Part shown: positions 1-5,141 of the stretch, in pieces
How the letters are laid out: the number at the start of each line of letters is the position of its first letter
Numbering within the stretch: the stretch's first letter is position 1
Assembly: GCA_026419705.1 (NCBI GenBank)
Contig: JANZYY010000179.1
Coordinates: 1-9,195 of the forward strand
Source: Fischerella sp.
GTDB taxonomy: Bacteria > Cyanobacteriota > Cyanobacteriia > Cyanobacteriales > Nostocaceae
Reading direction: 5' to 3'
Length of the DNA: 9,195 nucleotides
Notes under the pieces: model-generated
The model's input: only the letters and a program-made list of their open reading frames with translations
Databases searched by the model: none
What the model was told of the DNA's origin: nothing
Translations under genes and position numbers: made by a program

Positions 1-414
1 ATTCAATTGGCGATAGCGAAGGCCAAACTCTATAAGGGAGCCTTGACCATGACCCCGTAAACCAATTACTTCTTCTAATGTGTCGTAGGGAGCACCAGCC
101 ACCGCCAGCATCTCGTCACCAGGACGAAGGACACCAAATAAAGCACAGGCGATCGCGTGCGTTCCGGAAACGAACTGCACTCGCACAGCCGCTGCTTCAG
201 CACCCATAACTTCAGCAAAGACTTTGTCTAAAGTTTCTCGTCCTAAATCATCGTGACCGTATCCTGTGACACCCGCAAAATGGTGTGCGCCGACTCTGTG
301 ATGGCGAAAGGCATTTAAAACTCGATGAAGATTTCCCTTGACCTGAGCGTCAATTCCAGAAAAAATCTGTAACAGTGCCTGTTCTGCTTGCCGCAGCTGT
401 TCCAAGCTGTTCAT
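1..414 (-). CDS. Methionine gamma-lyase / aluminium-resistance family PLP enzyme (N-terminal part)
   Basis: An open frame of 138 codons starts at an ATG (414-412) and runs off the left edge, so only the N-terminal third or so of a roughly 400-residue protein is visible. A GAGGGA stretch just upstream of the ATG is a plausible ribosome binding site. Residues 43-61 (GAHHFAGVTGYGHDDLGRE) and 81-92 (FVSGTHAIACAL) match the conserved N-terminal blocks of the cyanobacterial family annotated as methionine gamma-lyase or aluminium resistance protein. These are fold-type I pyridoxal-phosphate enzymes; the SGTH segment is expected near the PLP phosphate. The PLP lysine lies outside the window, so catalytic competence cannot be judged. 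The true substrate of the family is poorly established. The gene is divergent from desC with an 86 bp gap. Family assignment is firm; function is inferred. Confidence 0.85.
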   Translation of the reverse strand, partial: MNSLEQLRQAEQALLQIFSGIDAQVKGNLHRVLNAFRHHRVGAHHFAGVTGYGHDDLGRETLDKVFAEVMGAEAAAVRVQFVSGTHAIACALFGVLRPGDEMLAVAGAPYDTLEEVIGLRGHGQGSLIEFGLRYRQLN

Positions 415-500
415 TAGTCCCTCTTTCACAAAAAAAATCATAATATGCGGATTTACGGATCGCGCAGACTAGGCTGAACAATTCCTATTCAGGTTACTGC
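415..500. promoter_or_regulatory. Divergent intergenic region between the PLP-enzyme gene and desC
   Basis: This 86 bp gap separates two divergent starts and must hold at least part of both promoters. An AT-rich stretch at 430-446 contains CATAAT (439-444) on the plus strand and TATGAT (442-437) on the minus strand, either of which could be a -10 element. I see no convincing -35 for either. The desC start has only a weak AGG nearby at 491-493. No obvious operator palindrome is present. Confidence 0.3.
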
Positions 501-1316
501 ATGACAATTGCTACATCAACAAAATCTCGAACTCATTTAGTACACGTCATTTTCTTGGCTACTTTGCACGCTGGAGCTCTACTTGCTCTGGTTCCCAGTT
601 TCTTTAACTGGAAAGCAGTCGGTGTGTGCTTGTTTCTCCATTGGGTAACAGGTGGCTTGGGTATTACTTTGGGCTATCACCGCCTAGTCACCCACCGTAG
701 TTTTCAAACTCCTAAGTGGCTGGAGTACTTCTTGGTTTTATGCGGAACTCTCGCCTGCCAAGGAGGACCCATAGAATGGGTTGGTATGCATCGCATGCAC
801 CATTTATATTCAGACCAGGAGTTAGACCCCCATGATTCCAATAGAGGCTTTTGGTGGAGCCACATGGGTTGGATGTTTTATCATTCACCACTGCAACCAG
901 AAATTCCTCGCTTTACAAAAGATATCGGCGATGACCCAGTTTATCAGTTTTTTCAAAACAATTTAGTTTGGCTCCAGGTTGCTCTGGGTTTAGTCCTATT
1001 ACTGCTAGGTGGTTGGTCTTTTGTTGTTTGGGGGGTTTTTGTTCGCCTAGTCTTAGTATGGCACTGCACCTGGTTTGTCAACAGTGCTACTCATAAATTC
1101 GGTTATCGTACTTACGACGCGGGCGATCGCTCAACAAATTGTTGGTGGGTTGCTTTATTAACTTACGGTGAAGGTTGGCACAATAACCACCATGCCTTTC
1201 AGTACTCAGCTCGTCACGGATTGCAATGGTGGGAGATTGACCTGACTTGGATGACTATTCAGCTGCTGCAAACGCTAGGTCTGGCTACAAATGTAAAATT
1301 GGCAGACAAGAAATAG
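501..1316 (+). CDS. desC: Acyl-lipid delta-9 fatty acid desaturase (DesC type)
   Basis: This 271-residue integral membrane di-iron enzyme should introduce the first double bond (delta-9) into saturated acyl chains on membrane glycerolipids, using ferredoxin as electron donor. All histidine boxes of the family are present: HRLVTH (60-65), HRMHH (97-101) and HNNHH (227-231). NSATH (194-198) supplies the extra Asn/His iron ligands seen in stearoyl-CoA desaturase structures. Hydrophobic membrane segments lie at about 13-32, 39-57, 73-88 and 155-190. Length matches short cyanobacterial DesC proteins, with no N-terminal extension or cytochrome b5 domain. It stands alone here, not beside desA or desB, so it may be a second DesC paralogue (DesC2-like, different sn-position); sequence alone does not settle this. 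It converges on the ProA-like gene, with a hairpin between the stops. Confidence 0.93.
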   Translation: MTIATSTKSRTHLVHVIFLATLHAGALLALVPSFFNWKAVGVCLFLHWVTGGLGITLGYHRLVTHRSFQTPKWLEYFLVLCGTLACQGGPIEWVGMHRMHHLYSDQELDPHDSNRGFWWSHMGWMFYHSPLQPEIPRFTKDIGDDPVYQFFQNNLVWLQVALGLVLLLLGGWSFVVWGVFVRLVLVWHCTWFVNSATHKFGYRTYDAGDRSTNCWWVALLTYGEGWHNNHHAFQYSARHGLQWWEIDLTWMTIQLLQTLGLATNVKLADKK

Positions 1317-1332
1317 GAGATTGGAGATCGGG

Positions 1333-1378
1333 GATTGGGGAACGGGAATGATCTAGCCTCATTCCCCATTCCCCAATC
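1333..1378. terminator. Inverted repeat between convergent desC and proA-like stops
   Basis: The 77 bp between the desC stop (1316) and the ProA-like stop (1394) contains an imperfect inverted repeat. The left arm GATTGGGGAACGGGAATGA (1333-1351) faces its complement at 1359-1378 across a 7-nt loop. The outer 10 bp (GATTGGGGAA / TTCCCCAATC) pair perfectly. It is built from GGGGATTG/CCCCAATC-like minisatellite units that continue to 1393 (CCAGTCCCTAATCCC). Its position suits a bidirectional terminator, but there is no T-tract, so this role is inferred. Confidence 0.55.
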
Positions 1379-1393
1379 ACCAGTCCCTAATCC

Positions 1394-2659
1394 CTAAAAT
1401 CTGCCATTTCCCTGCACAATATGTTTGACGGTAGTTAGGCTTTCTAAGCTAATTAATCCACGTCGATGACCTTTTTGGTTCGACATACCCAAAAATACAT
1501 TATCTCCCCGCGCTGGATTACGGCTGAAACGTGGAGAGGCGTTAATGTAACCGGAGGCGCTATTGACTCCCAAGGCAAATTGCCGACTTTCTTGGTAGGA
1601 TTCTGTGACAATGCAGTCAGCATGACCGCTACTGTATTGGTTAATCCAGGCAATTGCAGCTTCTAAGCTATCCACCAGTTTAAAAGCTACAGTCTTGGTT
1701 AAATAAGCGCTTCCCCATTCGACCTCTTTAGCTAGTTGCAACTGCGGAAAAGCTTCTACTAGTTCCGCATCTCCTTTGATTTCAAAACCTTTTTCTTGCA
1801 AACTATTCCACAAGGTAATTAAAGAAGATGGCATGGCTTGCCGATGAATCAAAACTTTTTCGATCGCATTTACTGGGTCGGGTTCGCTACAATGGCTATC
1901 CACAATCATCCAGCGCACCATTTCCAAACTGCCATTCAACGACCAGTAGAGATAACAATTCCCCATTGCTGACCTTAATACGGGTGCTGTAGACTGTCGC
2001 ACCACCTGCTGTACCAAACTGGAACGTCCGTAGGGAATTACTAAGTTTAGATACTGGTCTTGGCTGACTAAATCGCGAATAGAAGCACCATGTTCGGTCT
2101 GAATCAATTCTATGCAGCCAATGGGCAAACCGGCATCAGCAATGGCATTTTGCAACACATCAGCAATGACCGCGTTAGAATGGCTAGCTTCTGTACCGCC
2201 CTTGAGAATTAAGCTGTTACCTGTCTTAATACATAAACCTGCAGCGATCGCGGCTAACTCCGGAAATGCCTCGTAGATAAACGCAATCACACCCAAAGGC
2301 ATTAACTGCGTATAAGTCTGAGAATCTTCTAGTTGGTAGTCAGCACTGCGCACGCGCCGCAGTGGATCTGATAATTCCCCTAAGCGTTGCAAAATCTCTA
2401 CAGTCGCCTCTAGTCGTTTTGGCGTCAGCTTCAACCAGTCCAGAATCAAATCTGGCACTGCCATTTCCCGACTAGCTTCCAGATCTAAAGTATTTGCTTC
2501 TAAAATCTCGTCAAAAGAGCGTTTTAGCGCCTCTGCCATTGCTAAAACAGCGCGACTGCGATCTGCTCCCTTGGTCACTCCCAATTTTAAGGAAGCACTA
2601 TGGGCGCGTTTGGCGCTAGCAATTGCTCCGGGAATATCATCAAAAGCATCCACTGTCAT
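1394..2659 (-). CDS. proA: ProA-family protein (gamma-glutamyl phosphate reductase paralogue lacking the catalytic Cys)
   Basis: The 421-residue protein is colinear with ProA (E. coli 417 residues), an aldehyde-dehydrogenase-fold enzyme that reduces gamma-glutamyl phosphate to glutamate semialdehyde with NADPH in proline synthesis. Clear family blocks are PLGVIAFIYEAFPE (121-134), IKTGNSLILKGG (144-155), VIPYG (207-211), INASPRF (372-378) and SLESLTTVKHI (404-414). An ungapped alignment to E. coli ProA around STAPV (223-227) places V263 at the catalytic cysteine of the PSTCN motif. E259 replaces the Arg of QRPS. YEARP has become YEAFP, and the Glu of the GAE motif becomes F389. The reading frame is intact and full length, so this is not an obvious pseudogene. 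It more likely has another or a regulatory role, with a second, canonical proA elsewhere. It is probably translated with the upstream zinc-ribbon gene (4 bp gap). Family firm; reductase activity doubtful. Confidence 0.85.
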   Translation of the reverse strand: MTVDAFDDIPGAIASAKRAHSASLKLGVTKGADRSRAVLAMAEALKRSFDEILEANTLDLEASREMAVPDLILDWLKLTPKRLEATVEILQRLGELSDPLRRVRSADYQLEDSQTYTQLMPLGVIAFIYEAFPELAAIAAGLCIKTGNSLILKGGTEASHSNAVIADVLQNAIADAGLPIGCIELIQTEHGASIRDLVSQDQYLNLVIPYGRSSLVQQVVRQSTAPVLRSAMGNCYLYWSLNGSLEMVRWMIVDSHCSEPDPVNAIEKVLIHRQAMPSSLITLWNSLQEKGFEIKGDAELVEAFPQLQLAKEVEWGSAYLTKTVAFKLVDSLEAAIAWINQYSSGHADCIVTESYQESRQFALGVNSASGYINASPRFSRNPARGDNVFLGMSNQKGHRRGLISLESLTTVKHIVQGNGRF

Positions 2660-2663
2660 TTAC

Positions 2664-3071
2664 TTAACGTCTGTAGGTTAGCCAGACCATCAGTGCAGGT
2701 AGGATCGCTAGTAGTACCGCTACCATTGCCCAAGCAATTATGCTCGAACCACTTGCTAATCGTAACGCTAATGGCAACCATATAATCACTAACACGAAAA
2801 TAATGCCAAGTGCTACTGGTAGATAGCTTTCTCCTAAGCGTGGATGGACAACTTGCCAGCTAGAGCCTGTCCAGCGCCAAGCGCGTTTGTAAGGATAAGT
2901 AGTGGAAAGCTGCTCTAGCACATAACCATTCTCTTCCACCACAAATATTTGCTGACAGCGATCGCATCCAAATGCTTCTGTTAAGGTAATCGGAATTAAC
3001 CGTCCCCGGCGACGGCAGGGACAGGGATATTCGCTATTGAAGTCAAGTTTTTCTGGTTTTTGGGATTGCAC
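2664..3071 (-). CDS. Small zinc-ribbon protein with two C-terminal membrane helices
   Basis: This 135-residue protein of unknown function begins with a soluble domain carrying two cysteine pairs, CPC (17-19) and CDRC (36-39), the pattern of a small zinc ribbon. A Trp-rich stretch follows (RAWRWTGSSWQVVHP, 63-77). Two strongly hydrophobic segments at about 83-104 and 110-131 then predict a membrane hairpin. It ends in a positively charged tail. The start is GTG at 3071; upstream the frame is closed by a stop within about ten codons and offers no ATG, and no strong Shine-Dalgarno is visible, so the start is moderately certain. Its stop lies 4 bp before the ProA-like gene, indicating one transcript and possibly translational coupling. 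I recognise the type as a cyanobacterial hypothetical protein but cannot assign a role; metal or redox sensing at the membrane is only a guess. Confidence 0.75.
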   Translation of the reverse strand: MQSQKPEKLDFNSEYPCPCRRRGRLIPITLTEAFGCDRCQQIFVVEENGYVLEQLSTTYPYKRAWRWTGSSWQVVHPRLGESYLPVALGIIFVLVIIWLPLALRLASGSSIIAWAMVAVLLAILPALMVWLTYRR

Positions 3072-3328
3072 AAGCGGTCTTGTTACTTGAGCGTGTTTTC
3101 AACAGCTAGAGAATATCATTACCCTAGTAAGGTTTTTGAGGTTGGATATTCTCTTTTAAACTTTTTTTATAACAATTCAGCTAGTTTGGGTTTTTCTTGC
3201 ACACTGAATATATTTTGGTTCAATTCAGTGGTTGAAAAGGTTTGCACCTGACAATCAAGCAATTTGCGCAAGTCTTTCTTAATCAAGTGTAGTTCATTCT
3301 ACACAAATCTTGTTTGCCGGACCTGGGA
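3072..3328 (-). promoter_or_regulatory. Leader of the zinc-ribbon/proA-like unit, rich in inverted repeats
   Basis: No protein gene is supported here. On the minus strand this is the upstream region of the zinc-ribbon gene. It holds three perfect inverted repeats: AGAGAATATC / GATATTCTCT (3108-3117 and 3145-3154), CACTGAA / TTCAGTG (3202-3208 and 3224-3230), and GTGTAG / CTACAC (3287-3292 and 3299-3304, 6-nt loop). A small AGGT-TTGC-ACCT hairpin lies near 3238. No clear -35/-10 pair was found. These repeats could be operators or parts of a structured 5' leader. Confidence 0.35.
3108..3154. repeat. Perfect 10-bp inverted repeat upstream of the zinc-ribbon gene
   Basis: AGAGAATATC (3108-3117) is repeated in inverted orientation as GATATTCTCT (3145-3154), with a 27-bp spacer. 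The nearer arm is 37 bp upstream of the GTG start of the zinc-ribbon gene. Such arms could bind a dimeric regulator in two half-sites or form an RNA stem in the leader. The match is read directly; function is not known. Confidence 0.5.
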
Positions 3329-3451
3329 ATGTTAAAATTCTTCGGATGTCTGTGGCGATGGCTGCAACAGCCTTACCTCTACACTCCCTGTTATGCTTCT
3401 TCTACACAACGCAGTTTGTCGTCTTTCTGGGGATTTGCCGGCAAAATCTAG
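3329..3451 (+). CDS. Possible small ORF, 40 residues
   Basis: An ATG-initiated frame of 40 codons ends at TAG (3449-3451). The product begins MLKFFGCLWRWLQQPYLY and is rich in aromatic and hydrophobic residues at its N-terminus (three Trp in all), with a serine-rich middle and the C-terminus GFAGKI. It could be a membrane-associated small protein. There is no convincing ribosome binding site, and I do not recognise a family. An open frame of this length is expected by chance in a 600 bp gap, so it is listed only as a candidate. Confidence 0.18.
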   Translation: MLKFFGCLWRWLQQPYLYTPCYASSTQRSLSSFWGFAGKI

Positions 3452-3656
3452 GTTTTTTCTGTTTTTCCTAGCGATGAGTAGTGCCTGGAGATGATAAATG
3501 TATGGAGGCAGTCATCCACTACACTCGTTGCCATCCTTCAACCTGGTAACGAGACGAGACCATAACGCTCTCCCAAGGCGGTTTTCCCCATGGCACCTTT
3601 GCGCACGCTGCGGCTTCAGAGTCTAAAGCCGCTAACATTAGGATATTTAATCTCAA
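3452..3656. other. Non-coding stretch with hairpins between the small ORF and tRNA-Gly
   Basis: I find no supported protein gene. The segment contains a possible stem GTAGTG (3478-3483) / CACTAC (3517-3522) enclosing a GCCT/AGGC pair, a T-rich stretch flanked by CTAGG and CCTAG (3448-3470), and the strong hairpin at 3610-3632 listed separately. The GC-rich part at 3575-3632 differs in base use from its AT-rich surroundings and may be a dispersed repeat. Confidence 0.3.
3610..3632 (-). terminator. Hairpin downstream of tRNA-Gly
   Basis: GCGGCTT (3610-3616) and AAGCCGC (3626-3632) form a perfect 7-bp GC-rich stem around a 9-nt loop. On the tRNA strand it begins 24 nt after the 3' end of tRNA-Gly, the right place for a terminator or a processing/stability element. 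It has no following T-tract in that direction, so the termination role is tentative. Confidence 0.4.
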
Positions 3657-3728
3657 AGCGGGTAACGCGATTCGAACGCGCGACATTCACCTTGGCAAGG
3701 TGACGCTCTACCACTGAGCTATACCCGC
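3657..3728 (-). tRNA. tRNA-Gly (anticodon GCC)
   Basis: The 72-nt minus-strand sequence folds into a complete cloverleaf. The acceptor GCGGGTA (from 3728) pairs with TACCCGC, the D arm is GCTC-AGTGGTA-GAGC, the anticodon arm TCACC-TTGCCAA-GGTGA carries anticodon GCC, the variable loop is 5 nt, and the T arm is GCGCG-TTCGAAT-CGCGT with one G-T pair. The discriminator base is T and CCA is not encoded (TTG follows), so the CCA end must be added after transcription. It decodes GGC and GGU glycine codons. No intron is present. Confidence 0.96.
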
Positions 3729-3746
3729 ATATTTGGCACATCTATA

Positions 3747-3775
3747 AATATGTCAGATATGTAAGTATTTGTCAA
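3747..3775 (-). promoter_or_regulatory. Sigma-70-type promoter for tRNA-Gly
   Basis: On the minus strand a perfect -35 TTGACA (3775-3770) is followed after 17 bp by CATATT (3752-3747), a 4/6 match to TATAAT. Transcription would start near 3740, about a dozen bases before the mature tRNA 5' end, which is typical for a tRNA gene. Confidence 0.55.
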
Positions 3776-3881
3776 GGGGTAACTAGAAAATATTTGTTGC
3801 TACTCCTTTTTGGTATTCAATCTCATAGCCAAAAAACTACAGCCTCGTCTTTCCTCACAAATTCCTGACATTGTTTCGATC

Positions 3882-3999
3882 ATTTCAAATTAGAGACAAG
3901 GCTAGGACGTATTTTCTGTCCTCTGAGATCTCTCCTAACTGAAATGTACCACACGCCTATGCTGCAGGCATTCGGTGAGAGTGATTTCGCGTCTGGTAC
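3882..3999. other. Two abutting hairpins, candidate structured RNA
   Basis: The first hairpin spans 3882-3945: ATTTCA (3882-3887) pairs with TGAAAT (3940-3945), AGAGA (3892-3896) with TCTCT (3929-3933), and AGGAC (3904-3908) with GTCCT (3918-3922) around a 9-nt loop. The second starts at the next base: GTACCACACGC (3946-3956) pairs with GCGTCTGGTAC (3989-3999) with a single mismatch, and encloses ATGC-TGCAG-GCAT (3959-3971). This is too much nested pairing to ignore, but I recognise no known RNA family and cannot tell the strand. A small non-autonomous repeat element is the main alternative. Confidence 0.35.
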
Positions 4000-4034
4000 T
4001 TTCAAAAAAGGGGGATCCCAAATTTAGAATGGCG

Positions 4035-4148
4035 TTACTCAGGATTTGAAAACAGACCCTTATCATGAGTATGAATTTGATTATCAGGCGCTTCTGTAGA
4101 AAAATTAATCTTCAAGCCAATTAAGTTAGAAATTCCAATTACTTCCAT
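4035..4148 (-). pseudogene. Possible gene remnant or small ORF (37 residues from ATG)
   Basis: On the minus strand a frame is open from after a TGA (4202-4200) to TAA (4037-4035). It has an internal ATG at 4148-4146 giving MEVIGISNLIGLKINFSTEA and on to a tail ending in GLFSNPE. The preceding in-frame residues (SNSFTFTQNTSNTP) read like protein rather than random sequence, which suggests the end of a formerly longer gene. There is no ribosome binding site and no recognised family. Chance is a real alternative. Confidence 0.2.
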
Positions 4149-4208
4149 AGGTGTATTTGATGTATTTTGGGTAAATGTAAAGCTATTACTGGTTAGCTTT
4201 CATTTATT

Positions 4209-4487
4209 GTGACATCAAGCAACGTGAGTGCTAAACGTTTACCACAAACTACTGCCCATGTCCGGATTACCCGTCAATCCTGGCAATACGGCTTACTTGA
4301 AGGTGAAGTAAGAGCAGGAGATTTTGAATGGCAATTCCAATGGCACTTTCGCCGGGGAGAGTTATCAGTGAAACCATCCCAAGGTCGTGCCTTAATTAAA
4401 GAACCCCTTGGCCGCTTTTTGGAGCAACGAGATTATCAACTCGAACCAGGAGGAGACTATGCTTTTACAATTCGCGCAGAACTTTAA
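4209..4487 (+). CDS. Small conserved cyanobacterial protein, probably DUF3146 family
   Basis: The frame encodes up to 92 residues from a GTG at 4209; an in-frame TAG at 4194 rules out longer forms. A second GTG at codon 6 (4224) would give MSAKRLPQTT and is equally plausible, since neither has a clear ribosome binding site. The protein is soluble and has many aromatic and charged residues. The segment HVRITRQSWQYGLLEGEVRA (17-36) is followed by the W/F-rich DFEWQFQWHFRRGEL (38-52) and a conserved-looking GRALIKEPLGRFLE (59-72). I recall this pattern as the cyanobacteria-only DUF3146 family of unknown function. It stands alone on the plus strand and converges on the YqgF-like gene, with heptamer repeats between the stops. 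Confidence 0.75.
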   Translation: MTSSNVSAKRLPQTTAHVRITRQSWQYGLLEGEVRAGDFEWQFQWHFRRGELSVKPSQGRALIKEPLGRFLEQRDYQLEPGGDYAFTIRAEL

Positions 4488-4489
4488 TT

Positions 4490-4597
4490 GTTGGTGGTTG
4501 GTAGTTAGTAGTTAATAGTTAGTGGGCAAGGAGCATCGGTAAGAAAACCAATGCCCAATTCCCAGTTCCTAATTCCCATCTCTCCCTCTATCACTCC
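4490..4597. repeat. Heptamer tandem repeat block between convergent genes
   Basis: It starts 2 bp after the stop of the DUF3146-like gene. Five consecutive 7-bp units of the GTTAGTA type (GTTGGTG, GTTGGTA, GTTAGTA, GTTAATA, GTTAGTG) occupy 4490-4524. A possible stem TGGGCA / TGCCCA follows around 4522-4557. Next come CCCAATTCCCAGTTCCTAATTCCC-type units (about 4553-4580) resembling the repeat beside desC. This is STRR-type sequence typical of heterocystous cyanobacteria. Confidence 0.75.
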
Positions 4598-5047
4598 TCA
4601 CTCTGCACTTGCTGACTCTGTCAGGCGATTGAGATATCTTTCAATCAGGAGAATAGCAACAATGTCATCTATTGGTCGTGCAGGTGTTCGCATACCTCGT
4701 GGTAAAAGTTTCATGATTCCTTTGGGGGGGTACATTTGCCAATAGCGATCGCGTGCTTCTAAGCTAGTGTAGCGTTCATCGACCAACATGATATTCAACT
4801 GGTCTGATAATTCTTGTTGTAATTGCTGTTTCCAGCGCTTAGCTGTGGTTTGATTTCCCATGACTATCAAGGAGATCGGAAATTTTTGCCGCAGTGTTTT
4901 AATAGTGGCGATCGCTCGCTCGGAAGGTACAACCTCATGGTAATGCAATCGTCGGTCTAGTCCCATAACCGCTAGACCACACTTATCTTTACCTGGATCG
5001 AAGCCCAAAATGACTGGTTGGGTTGGTGTAAATTCACTTATATTCAT
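4598..5047 (-). CDS. YqgF/RuvX-like RNase H-fold nuclease family protein
   Basis: The 149-residue protein has the YqgF (RuvX, pre-16S rRNA-processing nuclease) arrangement. GFDPGKDKCGLAV (15-27) carries the first acidic residue D17, LIVMGNQTTAKR (60-71) matches the second strand block, VDERYTSLEARDRY (89-102) carries D90/E91, and PIDDIVAILLIERYL (125-139) carries D127/D128. These form the expected Asp-Glu-Asp metal site. Compared with canonical RuvX the glycine-rich and central blocks are divergent, so it is probably a cyanobacterial paralogue rather than the housekeeping enzyme. Family members act on rRNA precursors or Holliday junctions; the substrate here is not known. It lies downstream of the DUF3084 gene with a 94 bp repeat-containing gap and may be cotranscribed. 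No Shine-Dalgarno precedes the ATG (5047). Confidence 0.8.
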   Translation of the reverse strand: MNISEFTPTQPVILGFDPGKDKCGLAVMGLDRRLHYHEVVPSERAIATIKTLRQKFPISLIVMGNQTTAKRWKQQLQQELSDQLNIMLVDERYTSLEARDRYWQMYPPKGIMKLLPRGMRTPARPIDDIVAILLIERYLNRLTESASAE

Positions 5048-5082
5048 ATCAAAGTAATATTAAACGCTTCTAATATAGAAAT

Positions 5083-5140
5083 TGTTGTTGGTTGCTTGTT
5101 GGTAGTTAGTAGTTCCAAACAACAAACAACAAACAACAAA
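5083..5140. repeat. Inverted heptamer repeat between DUF3084 and YqgF-like genes
   Basis: A TTGTTGTTGGTTGCTTGTTG arm (from 5083) faces tandem CAAACAA units (5116-5122, 5123-5129, 5130-5136 plus a partial copy to 5140). The middle is TAGTTAGTAGTT. The two arms are largely complementary, so the transcript could form a long hairpin immediately after the DUF3084 stop codon (5144-5142). Confidence 0.7.
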
Positions 5141-5141
5141 T

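Larger units (their letters stand above)
3776..4208. other. Non-coding gap between tRNA-Gly promoter and DUF3146-like gene
   Basis: No confident gene lies here. From left to right it holds AT-rich sequence, two abutting hairpins at 3882-3999 (separate entry), an AAAAAAGGGGGATCCC stretch (4005-4020) of a kind common in cyanobacterial intergenic DNA, and a minus-strand open stretch at 4035-4199 that may be a gene relic. The immediate upstream region of the DUF3146-like gene shows no clear promoter. Confidence 0.3.

Noticed and set aside
1453..1666. Short ORFs on both strands inside the ProA-like gene
   Set aside because: Shadow frames of a clearly homologous coding sequence.
3072..4208. rnpB, ssrA or other housekeeping RNA in the gap
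   Set aside because: No diagnostic core sequences of RNase P RNA or tmRNA were recognised; only tRNA-Gly is identifiable.
4593..4601. ACTCCTCAC, the core motif of the cyanobacterial small RNA Yfr1
   Set aside because: Only the nonamer matches; it lies in repeat sequence at a stop codon without the flanking Yfr1 hairpins.
4551..4745. Plus-strand 64-codon ORF over the YqgF-like gene
   Set aside because: Starts in repeat DNA and runs antisense to a conserved coding region.
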